Part shown: positions 1 to 6,821 of the stretch, one piece after another | Layout: every line of letters starts with the position of its first letter | How positions within the stretch are numbered: the first letter of the stretch is position 1 | Assembly: GCA_964389475.1 (NCBI GenBank) | Contig: CAYMFD010000121.1 | Span: forward strand, 1-10,453 | Length of the DNA stretch: 10,453 nucleotides | Direction of reading: 5' to 3' | Source of the DNA: CAYMFD01 sp964389475 | Lineage (GTDB): Bacteria > Bacteroidota > Bacteroidia > Chitinophagales > Saprospiraceae | Notes under the pieces: generated by a model | Databases searched by the model: none | What the model was told of the DNA's origin: nothing | What the model saw: the letters and a program-made list of their open reading frames with translations, nothing else | Made by a program: the position numbers and the translations under genes

Positions 1-30
1 GCCATTTTCTTTACTTTTTGTCTCTTTGAT

Positions 31-90
31 TAGCTTGTGTTTTGTGTTCAATTGATAAATAGCTTGTGTTTCGTGTTCAATTGACAATTG
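31..90. repeat. Class A repeat, left copy (two units)
   Basis: Two tandem units of the form TAGCTTGTGTTT(c)GTGTTCAATTGA, at about 31-60 and 60-90. A 24-nt stretch (66-89) is identical to 668-691 in the right-hand class A block, on the far side of the four-helix-bundle gene. The short string ATTTTCTTTAC also occurs beside both blocks (4-14 and 764-774). In the sense of the minus-strand gene, class A lies upstream of the gene in the right copy, and here beyond the class B array that follows the gene. The function is not known. The block contains CAATTG-type palindromes but no plausible coding sequence. Confidence 0.8.
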
Positions 91-118
91 GCTTAACTTG
101 CCTTTAGTGATTATGTGA

Positions 119-306
119 CGCTTAGCAATTTTCCATTGACCCCATCACGCTTAGCCATTGTGCATTGTCTATTAAAAGAACCCACCACGCTTAGCAATTG
201 TCCATTGATCCCATCCCACTTAGCCATTGTACATTGTCAATTAAAAGACCCCATCCCGCTTAGCAATTATCAATTGATCCCATCCCACTTAGCCATTGTG
301 CATTTT
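119..306. repeat. Class B dimeric 69-bp repeat array, left copy
   Basis: The motif CTTAGCmATT starts at 121, 150, 190, 219, 259 and 288, so the spacing strictly alternates 29, 40, 29, 40, 29 bp. The true period is therefore a 69-bp dimer. The short unit has the form CTTAGCAATTgTCcATTGAtC plus CCATCcCr. The long unit has the form CTTAGCCATTGTgCATTGTC plus AATTAAAAGA and CCCATC. The array runs directly into the four-helix-bundle gene: the last unit (from 288) contains the gene's stop codon and final codons (HNG-stop read as CACAATGGCTAA). Because 69 is 23 codons, the plus strand stays open and shows a 23-residue periodic peptide, which I read as a by-product of the repeat and not a protein. Confidence 0.92.
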
Positions 307-651
307 CTCCCTAGTCGTCTTTACGATAGCAATCATCAATTTAAGAACTTGTTTAGCTTCCCACATGATCGAGTCATACTGGTCTTTTGATATGTAGCCG
401 GTGTCATATAATAGATCTATCCAGTATTCCGACTCATTTATTTCCTTAAGACCTATTGACATTTTGTGTACGAAGTCTTTACGACTCTGGGCATGTTCTG
501 CTTCCCGTACCATTGCACCAGGATTAGTACCACTTCTTATTAGCTGCTTAGATAGTATAAACTCCTTCTTTTCGCTCTGCAAATACTGACATAGCCTAAT
601 TACTTTGACTGAGAATGCGTACGTCTTTTCTTTGACCACATTTCGTTTCAT
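289..651 (-). CDS. Four helix bundle protein (23S rRNA intervening-sequence family)
   Basis: A 120-residue protein of the four helix bundle family related to the proteins encoded in 23S rRNA intervening sequences (TIGR02436-like) and to Avd accessory proteins of diversity-generating retroelements. The signature region is residues 34-81: SKQLIRSGTNPGAMVREAEH, then AQSRKDFVHKMSIGLKEINE, then SEYWIDLL. Length is normal for the family (about 115-125). The cellular role of the free-standing genes is not established. Members form basic-surfaced bundles and RNA binding has been suggested. No 23S rRNA or reverse transcriptase lies in the window, so neither link can be claimed here. The ATG at 651 has no clear Shine-Dalgarno sequence. 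The last three codons and the TAA lie inside a class B repeat unit, and class A repeats begin about 10 bp upstream of the start, so the gene is packed between the two repeat types. It is probably unrelated to the alginate operon. Confidence 0.9.
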   Translation of the reverse strand: MKRNVVKEKTYAFSVKVIRLCQYLQSEKKEFILSKQLIRSGTNPGAMVREAEHAQSRKDFVHKMSIGLKEINESEYWIDLLYDTGYISKDQYDSIMWEAKQVLKLMIAIVKTTREKMHNG

Positions 652-660
652 AGGTATCGG

Positions 661-757
661 CTTTAGTGTGTTTCGTGTTCAATTGACAATTAGCTTGTGT
701 TGTGTAGTCAATTGATAATTGATAATGGTCTCGTGTTTTTTGTTCAATTGACAAATG
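661..757. repeat. Class A repeat, right copy (three units)
   Basis: Three degenerate units at about 664-690, 691-728 and 729-757, each with GTGTTnnGTGTTCAATTGA or a close variant. The first carries the 24-nt stretch identical to 66-89. The middle unit has an extra ATTGATA, giving ATTGATAATTGATAATGG. The block sits immediately upstream of the minus-strand four-helix-bundle gene and probably supplies its 5' untranslated region. I see no convincing TAnnTTTG promoter element in it. Confidence 0.75.
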
Positions 758-784
758 TCTGGTATTTTCTTTACGGTCCACATG

Positions 785-1040
785 GCGTTTAGCAATTGTC
801 CATTGAATCCACCACGCTTAGCCATTTTGCATTGTCAATTAGAAAGTACCCATCCCGCTTAGTAATTGTCCATTTTACTCATCCTATTTAGCCATTGTAC
901 ATTGTCAATTAAAAGACCCCATCACGCTTTTCAATTATCAATTGTCAATTAAAAAGTACCCATCCCGCTTAGTAATTGTCCATTGTCAATTAATAATTAT
1001 CAATTCACGAACCCATCCCACTTAGCAATTATCAATTGTA
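785..1040. repeat. Class B repeat array, right copy
   Basis: The CTTAG-type motif recurs at 788, 817, 858, 887, 927, 968 and 1021. Spacings are 29, 41, 29, 40, 41 and 53 bp, the same short/long alternation as the left array but more degraded toward kdgK. Here the anchor has drifted to TTTAGC at 788 and 887 and to CTTTTC at 927, and the last interval gained extra AATTAATAATTATCAATT. The array ends about 5 bp past the stop codon of kdgK (1045-1047), so the 3' untranslated region of the alginate operon must be made of it. The many AATTG/CAATT palindromes could form weak hairpins. No separate terminator is visible between kdgK and the array. Confidence 0.88.
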
Positions 1041-1044
1041 AAAA

Positions 1045-2082
1045 TCATCGACTCACCCTACCACTAGCATCACCACTCATCAGCTTTTCTACCTCATCGA
1101 TCGTGACAAGGTTTGCATCGCCTTTGATCGTGTGCTTGAGGCAAGAGGCTGCTACTGCAAAGTTCAGGGCTTTCTGATCGTCGCCATCATAGGTCAGCAG
1201 CCCATAGATAAGGCCACCCATAAAGCTATCACCACCACCTACACGGTCTACGATATCGGTAATCTGGTAGGTAGGCGCCTTAAATAGTGTTTTGCCATCC
1301 CAGAGTACGCCTGACCAGCTATTGTGAGAGGCGGAGATAGATCCGCGAAGTGTCGTAATGACCTTCTTCGCTCTCGGGAACATCTCCATCAGCTTTTGAA
1401 GGACAGAGAGGTATGCATCTGCATCTACTGACCCGCCATGCGTGACGTCTACGCCATCAGGATGTAGGCCGAAGTGCTTCTCGGCATCCTCCTCATTACC
1501 TAGTATGACGTCACAGCCAGCCGTAAGCTCGGGCATGATATCCATTGGTGACTTGCCGTACTTCCACAGTTTCTTGCGATAGTTGAGATCAGTCGATACA
1601 GTGACGCCTAGTCGATTAGCTGCTTGGATCGCTTCTAGGCATGCATCTGCTGCACCTTGCGATAAGGCAGGCGTGATACCTGTCCAGTGAAACCAATCGG
1701 CATCCTTAAAGACCTCATCCCAGTCAACCATCCCAGCTTGGATAGTGGCCATGCCAGAGTGAGCTCGATCATAAACGACCTTGCTCCCTCTGCTCACTGC
1801 CCCAGTTTCTAAGAAGTATATACCGAGTCGATCACCGCCCCGTAGTACCTTGCTGGTATCTACGCCACGTTTACGCAACTCCATGATAGCACACTCGCCG
1901 ATATCATTGCTAGGTATCCGTGATACGAATGAGCTACTAAGACCATAGTTCGCTAGAGATACAGCGACGTTACTTTCTCCACCACCATATACTACATCAA
2001 AACTATAGGTCTGAGAAAACCGACTATAACCCGGAGGGCTAAGTCTTAGCATGATCTCTCCGAATGTGACTATCTTCTTCAT
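1045..2082 (-). CDS. kdgK: 2-keto-3-deoxygluconate (KDG) kinase, PfkB family
   Basis: Phosphorylates KDG with ATP to 2-keto-3-deoxy-6-phosphogluconate (KDPG) in the cytoplasm. This is the last step before KDPG aldolase in alginate and uronate breakdown. The 345 residues fit a full-length PfkB (ribokinase-fold) sugar kinase. The N-terminal substrate-binding glycine motif GGGESNVAVSLANYG is at 33-47, LNYRKKLW at 166-173 and GNEED at 195-199. The C-terminal PfkB signature DRVGGGDSF is at 279-287, with D285 as the expected catalytic base; this is the DRVGGGD variant rather than the commoner DTxGAGD. The start ATGAAGAAG lies about 25 bp after the stop of the upstream reductase gene. It is the last gene of the operon, and its TGA stop abuts the class B repeat array. 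The sugar specificity is assigned from family resemblance plus context. Confidence 0.92.
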   Translation of the reverse strand: MKKIVTFGEIMLRLSPPGYSRFSQTYSFDVVYGGGESNVAVSLANYGLSSSFVSRIPSNDIGECAIMELRKRGVDTSKVLRGGDRLGIYFLETGAVSRGSKVVYDRAHSGMATIQAGMVDWDEVFKDADWFHWTGITPALSQGAADACLEAIQAANRLGVTVSTDLNYRKKLWKYGKSPMDIMPELTAGCDVILGNEEDAEKHFGLHPDGVDVTHGGSVDADAYLSVLQKLMEMFPRAKKVITTLRGSISASHNSWSGVLWDGKTLFKAPTYQITDIVDRVGGGDSFMGGLIYGLLTYDGDDQKALNFAVAASCLKHTIKGDANLVTIDEVEKLMSGDASGRVSR

Positions 2083-2107
2083 CTGTTGATTTGCTTTTGC
2101 TTGATGA

Positions 2108-2869
2108 TTATATACCTAGCGCCTGTCCACCACCGATCTGTATCGTCTCTGCAGTGATAAATCCTGCATCAGCACTGGCCAAGAAGGCAACGACTGCCGC
2201 TACATCTTCAGGCTGACCTAGACGGCCTAGCATAATATTGTTAGCCCATGACTTAAATACTTCCGGCTTGGTTGACTTGATCTGCTTGTGGAAGTCTGTG
2301 TCGATCGTACCTGGTGATACTGCGTTGACTCTGATACCGTACTCCGCTAGGTCCTTGGCTAGGGCTCTAGTGATAGCGTGGACACCTGCTTTAGACGTAC
2401 CATATATACCAGCGCCTGGGCCACCAGCATTCCATCCTGCATTGGACGTGAAGTTGATGATCGTTGCGTCAGTACCTTTCTTTAGGTAGGGTATAGCTGC
2501 TCTAGAGGCGAAGAATACAGAATCAAGGTTAAGCGCCATCACCTTACGGTAAAAGTCAGTCGTCATTACCTCAAATCGTGATCTGCCACCAAGACCTCCA
2601 GCGTTATTGACTAGGATATCGATCTTGCCGTACTTGTCACCGATCGTTTTGATGTGGTCATTGACCATGTCTTCGTTAGTAACGTCAAATCCGTAGTACT
2701 CTGCTGTGACACCTGCATCAGTAAGCGTCTTTAAGCGGTCGGCTCCAGCTGCATCGTCGATACCATTGATGATTACTGTAGCACCTTCTTTGCCTAGCTG
2801 CTTCGCTACTTCAAATCCGATACCGCCTGTAGCACCAGTTACGAGTGCTATTTTTCCTTTAAGTTTCAT
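2108..2869 (-). CDS. SDR oxidoreductase, probable DEH reductase (DEH to KDG)
   Basis: A 253-residue classical short-chain dehydrogenase/reductase. The nucleotide-binding motif TGATGGIG is at 11-18, NNAG at 88-91, and the active site comprises N114, S142 (in FTSNAG), Y156 and K160 (YGTSK). SPGTIDTD at 185-192 and the C-terminal GGGQALGI fit the family. In this operon the expected reaction is NAD(P)H-dependent reduction of 4-deoxy-L-erythro-5-hexoseulose uronate (DEH), the end product of alginate lyases, to 2-keto-3-deoxygluconate, which feeds the kinase encoded next. The residues after the second beta strand (INGIDD, 34-39) contain acidic side chains, which tends to favour NADH, but that is only a hint. 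The gene lies 23 bp after the transporter gene and about 25 bp before kdgK. A 3-oxoacyl-ACP reductase could look similar by motifs alone; context argues for DEH reductase. Confidence 0.87.
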   Translation of the reverse strand: MKLKGKIALVTGATGGIGFEVAKQLGKEGATVIINGIDDAAGADRLKTLTDAGVTAEYYGFDVTNEDMVNDHIKTIGDKYGKIDILVNNAGGLGGRSRFEVMTTDFYRKVMALNLDSVFFASRAAIPYLKKGTDATIINFTSNAGWNAGGPGAGIYGTSKAGVHAITRALAKDLAEYGIRVNAVSPGTIDTDFHKQIKSTKPEVFKSWANNIMLGRLGQPEDVAAVVAFLASADAGFITAETIQIGGGQALGI

Positions 2870-2892
2870 ATAATGTATTTGTATTGTGTGTT

Positions 2893-4263
2893 TTAAGAAT
2901 GAGGTTGAATGGGCTTAACGCGAGGTATAAGTACCCATATTGCGAATAAAGCAATGACCGTCAGTGCAGCACCGACGATAAATGCTGGCGCATAGTTGTC
3001 ACCAGCGGTCAGCTTAGGTACTAAGATCGTAAGACCAAAGGCGCCTAGCTTAGCTCCCATGCCGGCCAGACCTGATAGCGTACCCACCGTCCCTTTGTTA
3101 AATAGATCACTTGGTAGCGTCTGTACATTTCCGATAGATGTCTGAAATCCAAATAAGATAAGGGCCATAATGATGACAGCCGAAGTAGGTGCATCCATTG
3201 TTATATTGACATATCCTAAGACCATATTGCCGTATCTTGCAAAGATAGAAGGGTCAATCAGTAAAAAGAAACACGGTAGCATAATCAGACACCCTAGGGT
3301 GATGACGTACTTACGAGTCTTATTGATATCCCAGCCAATCTTTATCTTGCGTTGAGCGAGTAGGCCACCATACCAGGCTCCCAGCATAGCGCCTACGTAG
3401 GGTACCCAGCCATATATCCCAATCGTCTTTACATCCATACCGTACACGCCGTTAAGATAGATAGGGATCCATACGATGAATAACCACCAAATGGGATCTA
3501 TGGCTGCTGAAGCGAGTATTACTCCCCAGCTTTCTTTGTGGCTTAGTAGCTCTGCCGTATCAGGATTGTACGCTTCTGTATCCTCATCATCGTCCTCAGT
3601 AACAGTTACCTGACCAGAGAGTATATAGTTCTTCTCGTCTTCAGTGATGTTGGGGTGATACTGAGGTGGCGCTTTGACGATCAAAAACCATGGCAGTAGC
3701 CACAGTAGACCTAGGGCACCTATAGTGATGAAAATCATCTGCCAGCTCATGTATATCGAGAGAAAGGCAATGGCAGGTAGGGCTATGATACCACCTATGG
3801 CAGCACCTGAGTTAAACAAGCCTTGGGCAAAAGCCCGCTCATGTGTAGGGAACCACTCTGCATTGCCCTTAGCGGCACCTGGCCAGTTACCGGCCTCTGC
3901 AAAACCAAGGATGGAGCGAAATATCGCAAACATCCATGATCCTTGAGCGAAGGCGTGTAGCGCCGTTGCTATCGACCAGACGCCTATCGAGATCGCAAAC
4001 CCTAGCCGAGTGCCTATCCAGTCAAAGATCTTTCCGAAGATAGCCTGTCCTGCAGCGTAGAAAAATATGAAGCTACCGGTAATCCACGCATAGATCTCCT
4101 TACGACCATCCGAGTCCTTATCTGGGTATAGGTCTGCCGCGATGTCAGGCCATAGCGTACCTAGTGCCTGCCTGTCGATGTAGTTGATCACCGTAGCTAG
4201 GGCGACGAGAGCTATGACCCACCATCGCAGTCCTTTATAAGTCCTTGCTACTTGGCTGGCCAT
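2893..4263 (-). CDS. MFS transporter, ACS/hexuronate (ExuT-like) family
   Basis: A 456-residue major facilitator protein with about 12 hydrophobic segments, of the anion:cation symporter type that includes hexuronate permease ExuT. It has NYIDRQALGTLWP at 27-39, a motif-A-like loop GKIFDWIGTRLGF at 77-89 between TM2 and TM3, and the ACS-typical stretch at about 121-155 (FAEAGNWPGAAKGNAEWFP, HERAFAQGLF). The central loop is acidic (EDDDEDTE, 223-230) and presumably cytosolic. The likely role is proton-coupled uptake of unsaturated monouronate or DEH across the inner membrane, between lyase action outside and DEH reduction inside. The ATG (4261-4263) lies inside the 3' end of the cupin gene: the reading frames overlap by 16 bp (4248-4263), which suggests translational coupling. 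Substrate is inferred from family and context. Confidence 0.9.
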   Translation of the reverse strand: MASQVARTYKGLRWWVIALVALATVINYIDRQALGTLWPDIAADLYPDKDSDGRKEIYAWITGSFIFFYAAGQAIFGKIFDWIGTRLGFAISIGVWSIATALHAFAQGSWMFAIFRSILGFAEAGNWPGAAKGNAEWFPTHERAFAQGLFNSGAAIGGIIALPAIAFLSIYMSWQMIFITIGALGLLWLLPWFLIVKAPPQYHPNITEDEKNYILSGQVTVTEDDDEDTEAYNPDTAELLSHKESWGVILASAAIDPIWWLFIVWIPIYLNGVYGMDVKTIGIYGWVPYVGAMLGAWYGGLLAQRKIKIGWDINKTRKYVITLGCLIMLPCFFLLIDPSIFARYGNMVLGYVNITMDAPTSAVIIMALILFGFQTSIGNVQTLPSDLFNKGTVGTLSGLAGMGAKLGAFGLTILVPKLTAGDNYAPAFIVGAALTVIALFAIWVLIPRVKPIQPHS

Positions 4264-4634
4264 GTCTCTAGATCTAGTTGTTCATACCCTAAAAAGTCTT
4301 CTCGAGCTGGGCTAAATACGTCGATTAGCATACCTGGTTTGGTACATACACAACCGTGCATCAGGTGTGGTAGTATATAGAAGGAGTCTCCACCTTTAAG
4401 TGTCTTGGTCTCCTCGCCGATGGTCATTTCAAACTCGCCACTTACCACATACGTACATTGCGAGTGATAGTGCTTGTGCATCATACCGACTGCTCCTTCG
4501 GCGAAGTCTACCTTCACGAGCATGAGCTTATCGTCATATCCCATTACCTGTCTACGTAGACCTGGACCTACTTCTTCCCACTCTGTCTCGTCGCCGTGCC
4601 AAAATCCTTTCGTTGGCTGAATGTCTAGTTTCAT
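4248..4634 (-). CDS. kdgF: KdgF-like cupin, uronate linearisation
   Basis: A 128-residue single-domain cupin. Cupin motif 1 spans about 47-67 with H53, H55 and Q59 (HKHYHSQ) as candidate metal ligands; motif 2 gives GDSFYILPHLMHG at 82-94 with H93. D105, F107 and R111 (DVFSPAR) keep the spacing that I recall for the active-site Asp, Phe and Arg of characterised KdgF proteins. KdgF speeds conversion of the cyclic 4,5-unsaturated monouronate released by lyases into the linear ketone DEH, linking lyase action to the reductase. Length matches the family (about 110-130). There is no signal peptide, so it probably acts in the cytoplasm. The gene starts 9 bp after the PL17 stop and overlaps the transporter gene. 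A different small metal cupin cannot be excluded by motifs, but the operon position between lyase and transporter is typical. Confidence 0.86.
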   Translation of the reverse strand: MKLDIQPTKGFWHGDETEWEEVGPGLRRQVMGYDDKLMLVKVDFAEGAVGMMHKHYHSQCTYVVSGEFEMTIGEETKTLKGGDSFYILPHLMHGCVCTKPGMLIDVFSPAREDFLGYEQLDLETWPAK

Positions 4635-4643
4635 ATTGCTGTG

Positions 4644-6821
4644 CTATTTTTTGGTATTTATAGTTGTATTTCCTGTTGTCTTATCGATCTGTATTGTCCA
4701 ACTCATGCTATCTACGGCATCTACTCTAAGGCTGATGCTCTTTTCGTCTTCTTCCATGATATTGACTGACCTGAGTTGACTATATGGCTGGATGGGTACT
4801 TCTGTAACAGTACTGTAGGTCCCATGGCTCTCTATCAATGAGACGAAGGTCCGACTCTTGCCCCTAGCTCGTGTGATCAATAGCGCATCTCTTCTGATGT
4901 CAAAGCTCCTGTCATTAGCCCCAGCTCTGGCGAGTATCACCTCATCACCTACCTGAGCATTAGTCGTTAAGGTGTAGAACTTCATATCCTTAAACCAATT
5001 GAACTGCATGCCGTCTTGGTCTATCGCGGCGCTGGCTTCTTGGTATAGGTGCTGATAACCATGCTTCTTACCCATGATGGTGGGTGGCGACTCGATCGCA
5101 TAGTCAAAGCTCTGCTGCATGACCTGTCCCGCATACTGATAGGGGAGGTCGTAGGTGTGCTCGTCTTCACTACTGACTGCCATGATGTCTATGGTCACGG
5201 GCTTGACGAGTCGATCGTCCTGCCATAGGGCTACGTATCGCCTCATCGTCACACCTGGGTAGGCATTCTCCTCTATCGTACCTACTACTTGACACTTGTC
5301 ATTATCTACATTGTAAAATATGAGGTCAGAGTGGTTGGCATTCGCTTTCTCATACTTACCGCCGAAGTGTGATTGCTGGTCGACGACTAGGGTGTTGTGA
5401 GCGACGGTCTGCTTACCCCACGACTTATTGACTTTGAGGTAGCGACCTCCTCCTTTCTGCTCGATATTGACCCATCGTGCTGCGCCGTAGTCTTGTAGTA
5501 CCTCAGTCGCTCCATCGTAAACGAGTATCCCTAGTTTGTCGTAGTGTCCGTGCCCCATACCCTGAGCGGTGTACTTGACCACCGTTGTCGTTTGTTCATC
5601 TGGGTCGCCTGCACGTAGTATGGCGAGTCCGCCTTCGGTACCATCATACCCGTCACGTAGATTGATCGATTGCTTGATGAATGGCTCGTCAAATCCTCGC
5701 TCTAGTGCCTGCGCTACTGCTAGCCCCTGCTCTGTGAGTAGGACGGTATTTTGCTTTTCGGCTGCAGCCAAAAACACGTCTTTCTTACTTGCGGCAAATG
5801 CTATATCAACGGCGGTCACCACAGAGTTAGAGTGGATAGACATGCCCTTCTGCGCATCGTTAATCGGGAAGAAAGCATCATCCTGCGTAGTCTGATACAT
5901 GAGTGCCTCTACTGCCTTGATCAATAGGCTATCTCGATATGCGAATATCTCTAATTCTGGTTTAGCATTGTCTAACGCCTGTGCAAAGATCATAAAGGGT
6001 AGCATGGCGTAGCGTTGGTAGTAAGGTCCCTCACCATAGTAGCCATCCGGAGAAAAGGAGTAGTCTATCTGTGCAAAAAAGCCAGCCTTGGCCTTGCCCT
6101 CCTCGTAGATATATCCGCCATCATTGTCCTTGGCCTTAAGGTCTACCTCGTCGAGCTGCAATCCATAAAGGGCTCGCTGTACGAGGGCCTCGTCTCTAGT
6201 GGCTAGACCCACCATCCCTACAGCAGCATTACCCCATGTAGAGTGGTTGTGTACCCGGTTAAAGAACTTAGGATTGTCAACCGATATATAGTCAGCATAT
6301 GGCTTGAGGAAGTTGTCCTCTATATAGGTACGTTCTGCTGCTGTAAGGTAGTCGTACACGGCATCATACGCTTGCGAGCCATATACCATCCAGTTGGAGT
6401 CGTTAAGGCACTGCCAGAAAATCTTACCCACAGCGTACGACCGGTTAGTAGGGTGGGGCGGCCATGTAGGGTATGCGTCGGCATACTTGTAAAAGACCTT
6501 CTTGATATAGTCGGCATAGGCGACATCACCAGTGATCGTGTAGAGTTGGCCAGCGAGCTGTAGGTTGCGATAGTTTTGCTTGTGTTGCTCGTGTGTATAT
6601 CCACCACCCATATCCTTAGGCGTAGGTATAGAGATTTCGCCAGTGAGTACAGGCGCCATAGATGCGATGGACTGCTCTATGACTTGATCGAATAGAGGTG
6701 GGTACTGCGACGTAGTACTTACCTCCTGAACTTGTGCGACGGCTGTTGTCTTGCAACCTACGCAGATACCTGTATAGATGATCGCAATGAGGAGGACGAT
6801 ATGATATTGTTGATATTTCAC
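4644..6821 (-). CDS. PL17 alginate lyase / oligoalginate exolyase, lipoprotein
   Basis: A 725-residue polysaccharide lyase family 17 protein that splits alginate oligosaccharides to unsaturated monouronate by beta-elimination. The N terminus is a signal peptide with a likely lipobox CVGC (modified Cys23; Cys at -3 is unusual). An alpha/alpha-toroid alginate lyase domain covers about 60-340, with FNRVHNHSTWGN (187-198) and the tyrosine-rich GYYGEGPYYQRYA (260-272). A heparinase II/III-like beta-sandwich domain follows, from about 390, with GHGHYDKLG (423-431), LQDYG (442-446) and AHNTLVV (474-480). H426, D444 and H475 are spaced 18 and 31 residues apart, the same as the zinc ligands I recall for Saccharophagus Alg17c (H415, D433, H464), and Y461 matches its Y450. 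The start is GTG at 6819-6821, sharing one base with the upstream TAG (TAGTG), so translation is probably coupled. Family exolyases often prefer mannuronate-containing ends. Confidence 0.94.
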   Translation of the reverse strand: MKYQQYHIVLLIAIIYTGICVGCKTTAVAQVQEVSTTSQYPPLFDQVIEQSIASMAPVLTGEISIPTPKDMGGGYTHEQHKQNYRNLQLAGQLYTITGDVAYADYIKKVFYKYADAYPTWPPHPTNRSYAVGKIFWQCLNDSNWMVYGSQAYDAVYDYLTAAERTYIEDNFLKPYADYISVDNPKFFNRVHNHSTWGNAAVGMVGLATRDEALVQRALYGLQLDEVDLKAKDNDGGYIYEEGKAKAGFFAQIDYSFSPDGYYGEGPYYQRYAMLPFMIFAQALDNAKPELEIFAYRDSLLIKAVEALMYQTTQDDAFFPINDAQKGMSIHSNSVVTAVDIAFAASKKDVFLAAAEKQNTVLLTEQGLAVAQALERGFDEPFIKQSINLRDGYDGTEGGLAILRAGDPDEQTTTVVKYTAQGMGHGHYDKLGILVYDGATEVLQDYGAARWVNIEQKGGGRYLKVNKSWGKQTVAHNTLVVDQQSHFGGKYEKANANHSDLIFYNVDNDKCQVVGTIEENAYPGVTMRRYVALWQDDRLVKPVTIDIMAVSSEDEHTYDLPYQYAGQVMQQSFDYAIESPPTIMGKKHGYQHLYQEASAAIDQDGMQFNWFKDMKFYTLTTNAQVGDEVILARAGANDRSFDIRRDALLITRARGKSRTFVSLIESHGTYSTVTEVPIQPYSQLRSVNIMEEDEKSISLRVDAVDSMSWTIQIDKTTGNTTINTKK

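Noticed and set aside
115..390. Plus-strand open frame of 91 codons with a 23-residue repeating peptide (LSNxxLIPSHLAIVHCxLK)
   Set aside because: It is the translation of the 69-bp repeat (69 = 23 codons) and then runs antisense through the four-helix-bundle gene. No start signal or family resemblance is visible.
289..651. Link of the four-helix-bundle gene to a diversity-generating retroelement or a 23S rRNA intervening sequence
   Set aside because: The family is shared with both, but no reverse transcriptase, template/variable repeat pair or rRNA sequence is in the window.
596..781. Minus-strand open frame of 61 codons upstream of the four-helix-bundle gene
   Set aside because: It consists of class A repeat units (QLSIDYTTQANCQLN pattern) and overlaps the start of the real gene in another frame.
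1..1040. CRISPR array
   Set aside because: Units are contiguous and all parts are repeated; there are no unique spacers of constant length and no cas genes.
3170..3946. Plus-strand open frames (61 and 90 codons) opposite the transporter gene
   Set aside because: Antisense shadows of a membrane protein gene; no independent start signal or similarity.
6243..6607. Overlapping open frames on both strands inside the PL17 gene
   Set aside because: They lie wholly within a well-supported lyase gene with conserved motifs and are antisense or out-of-frame shadows.
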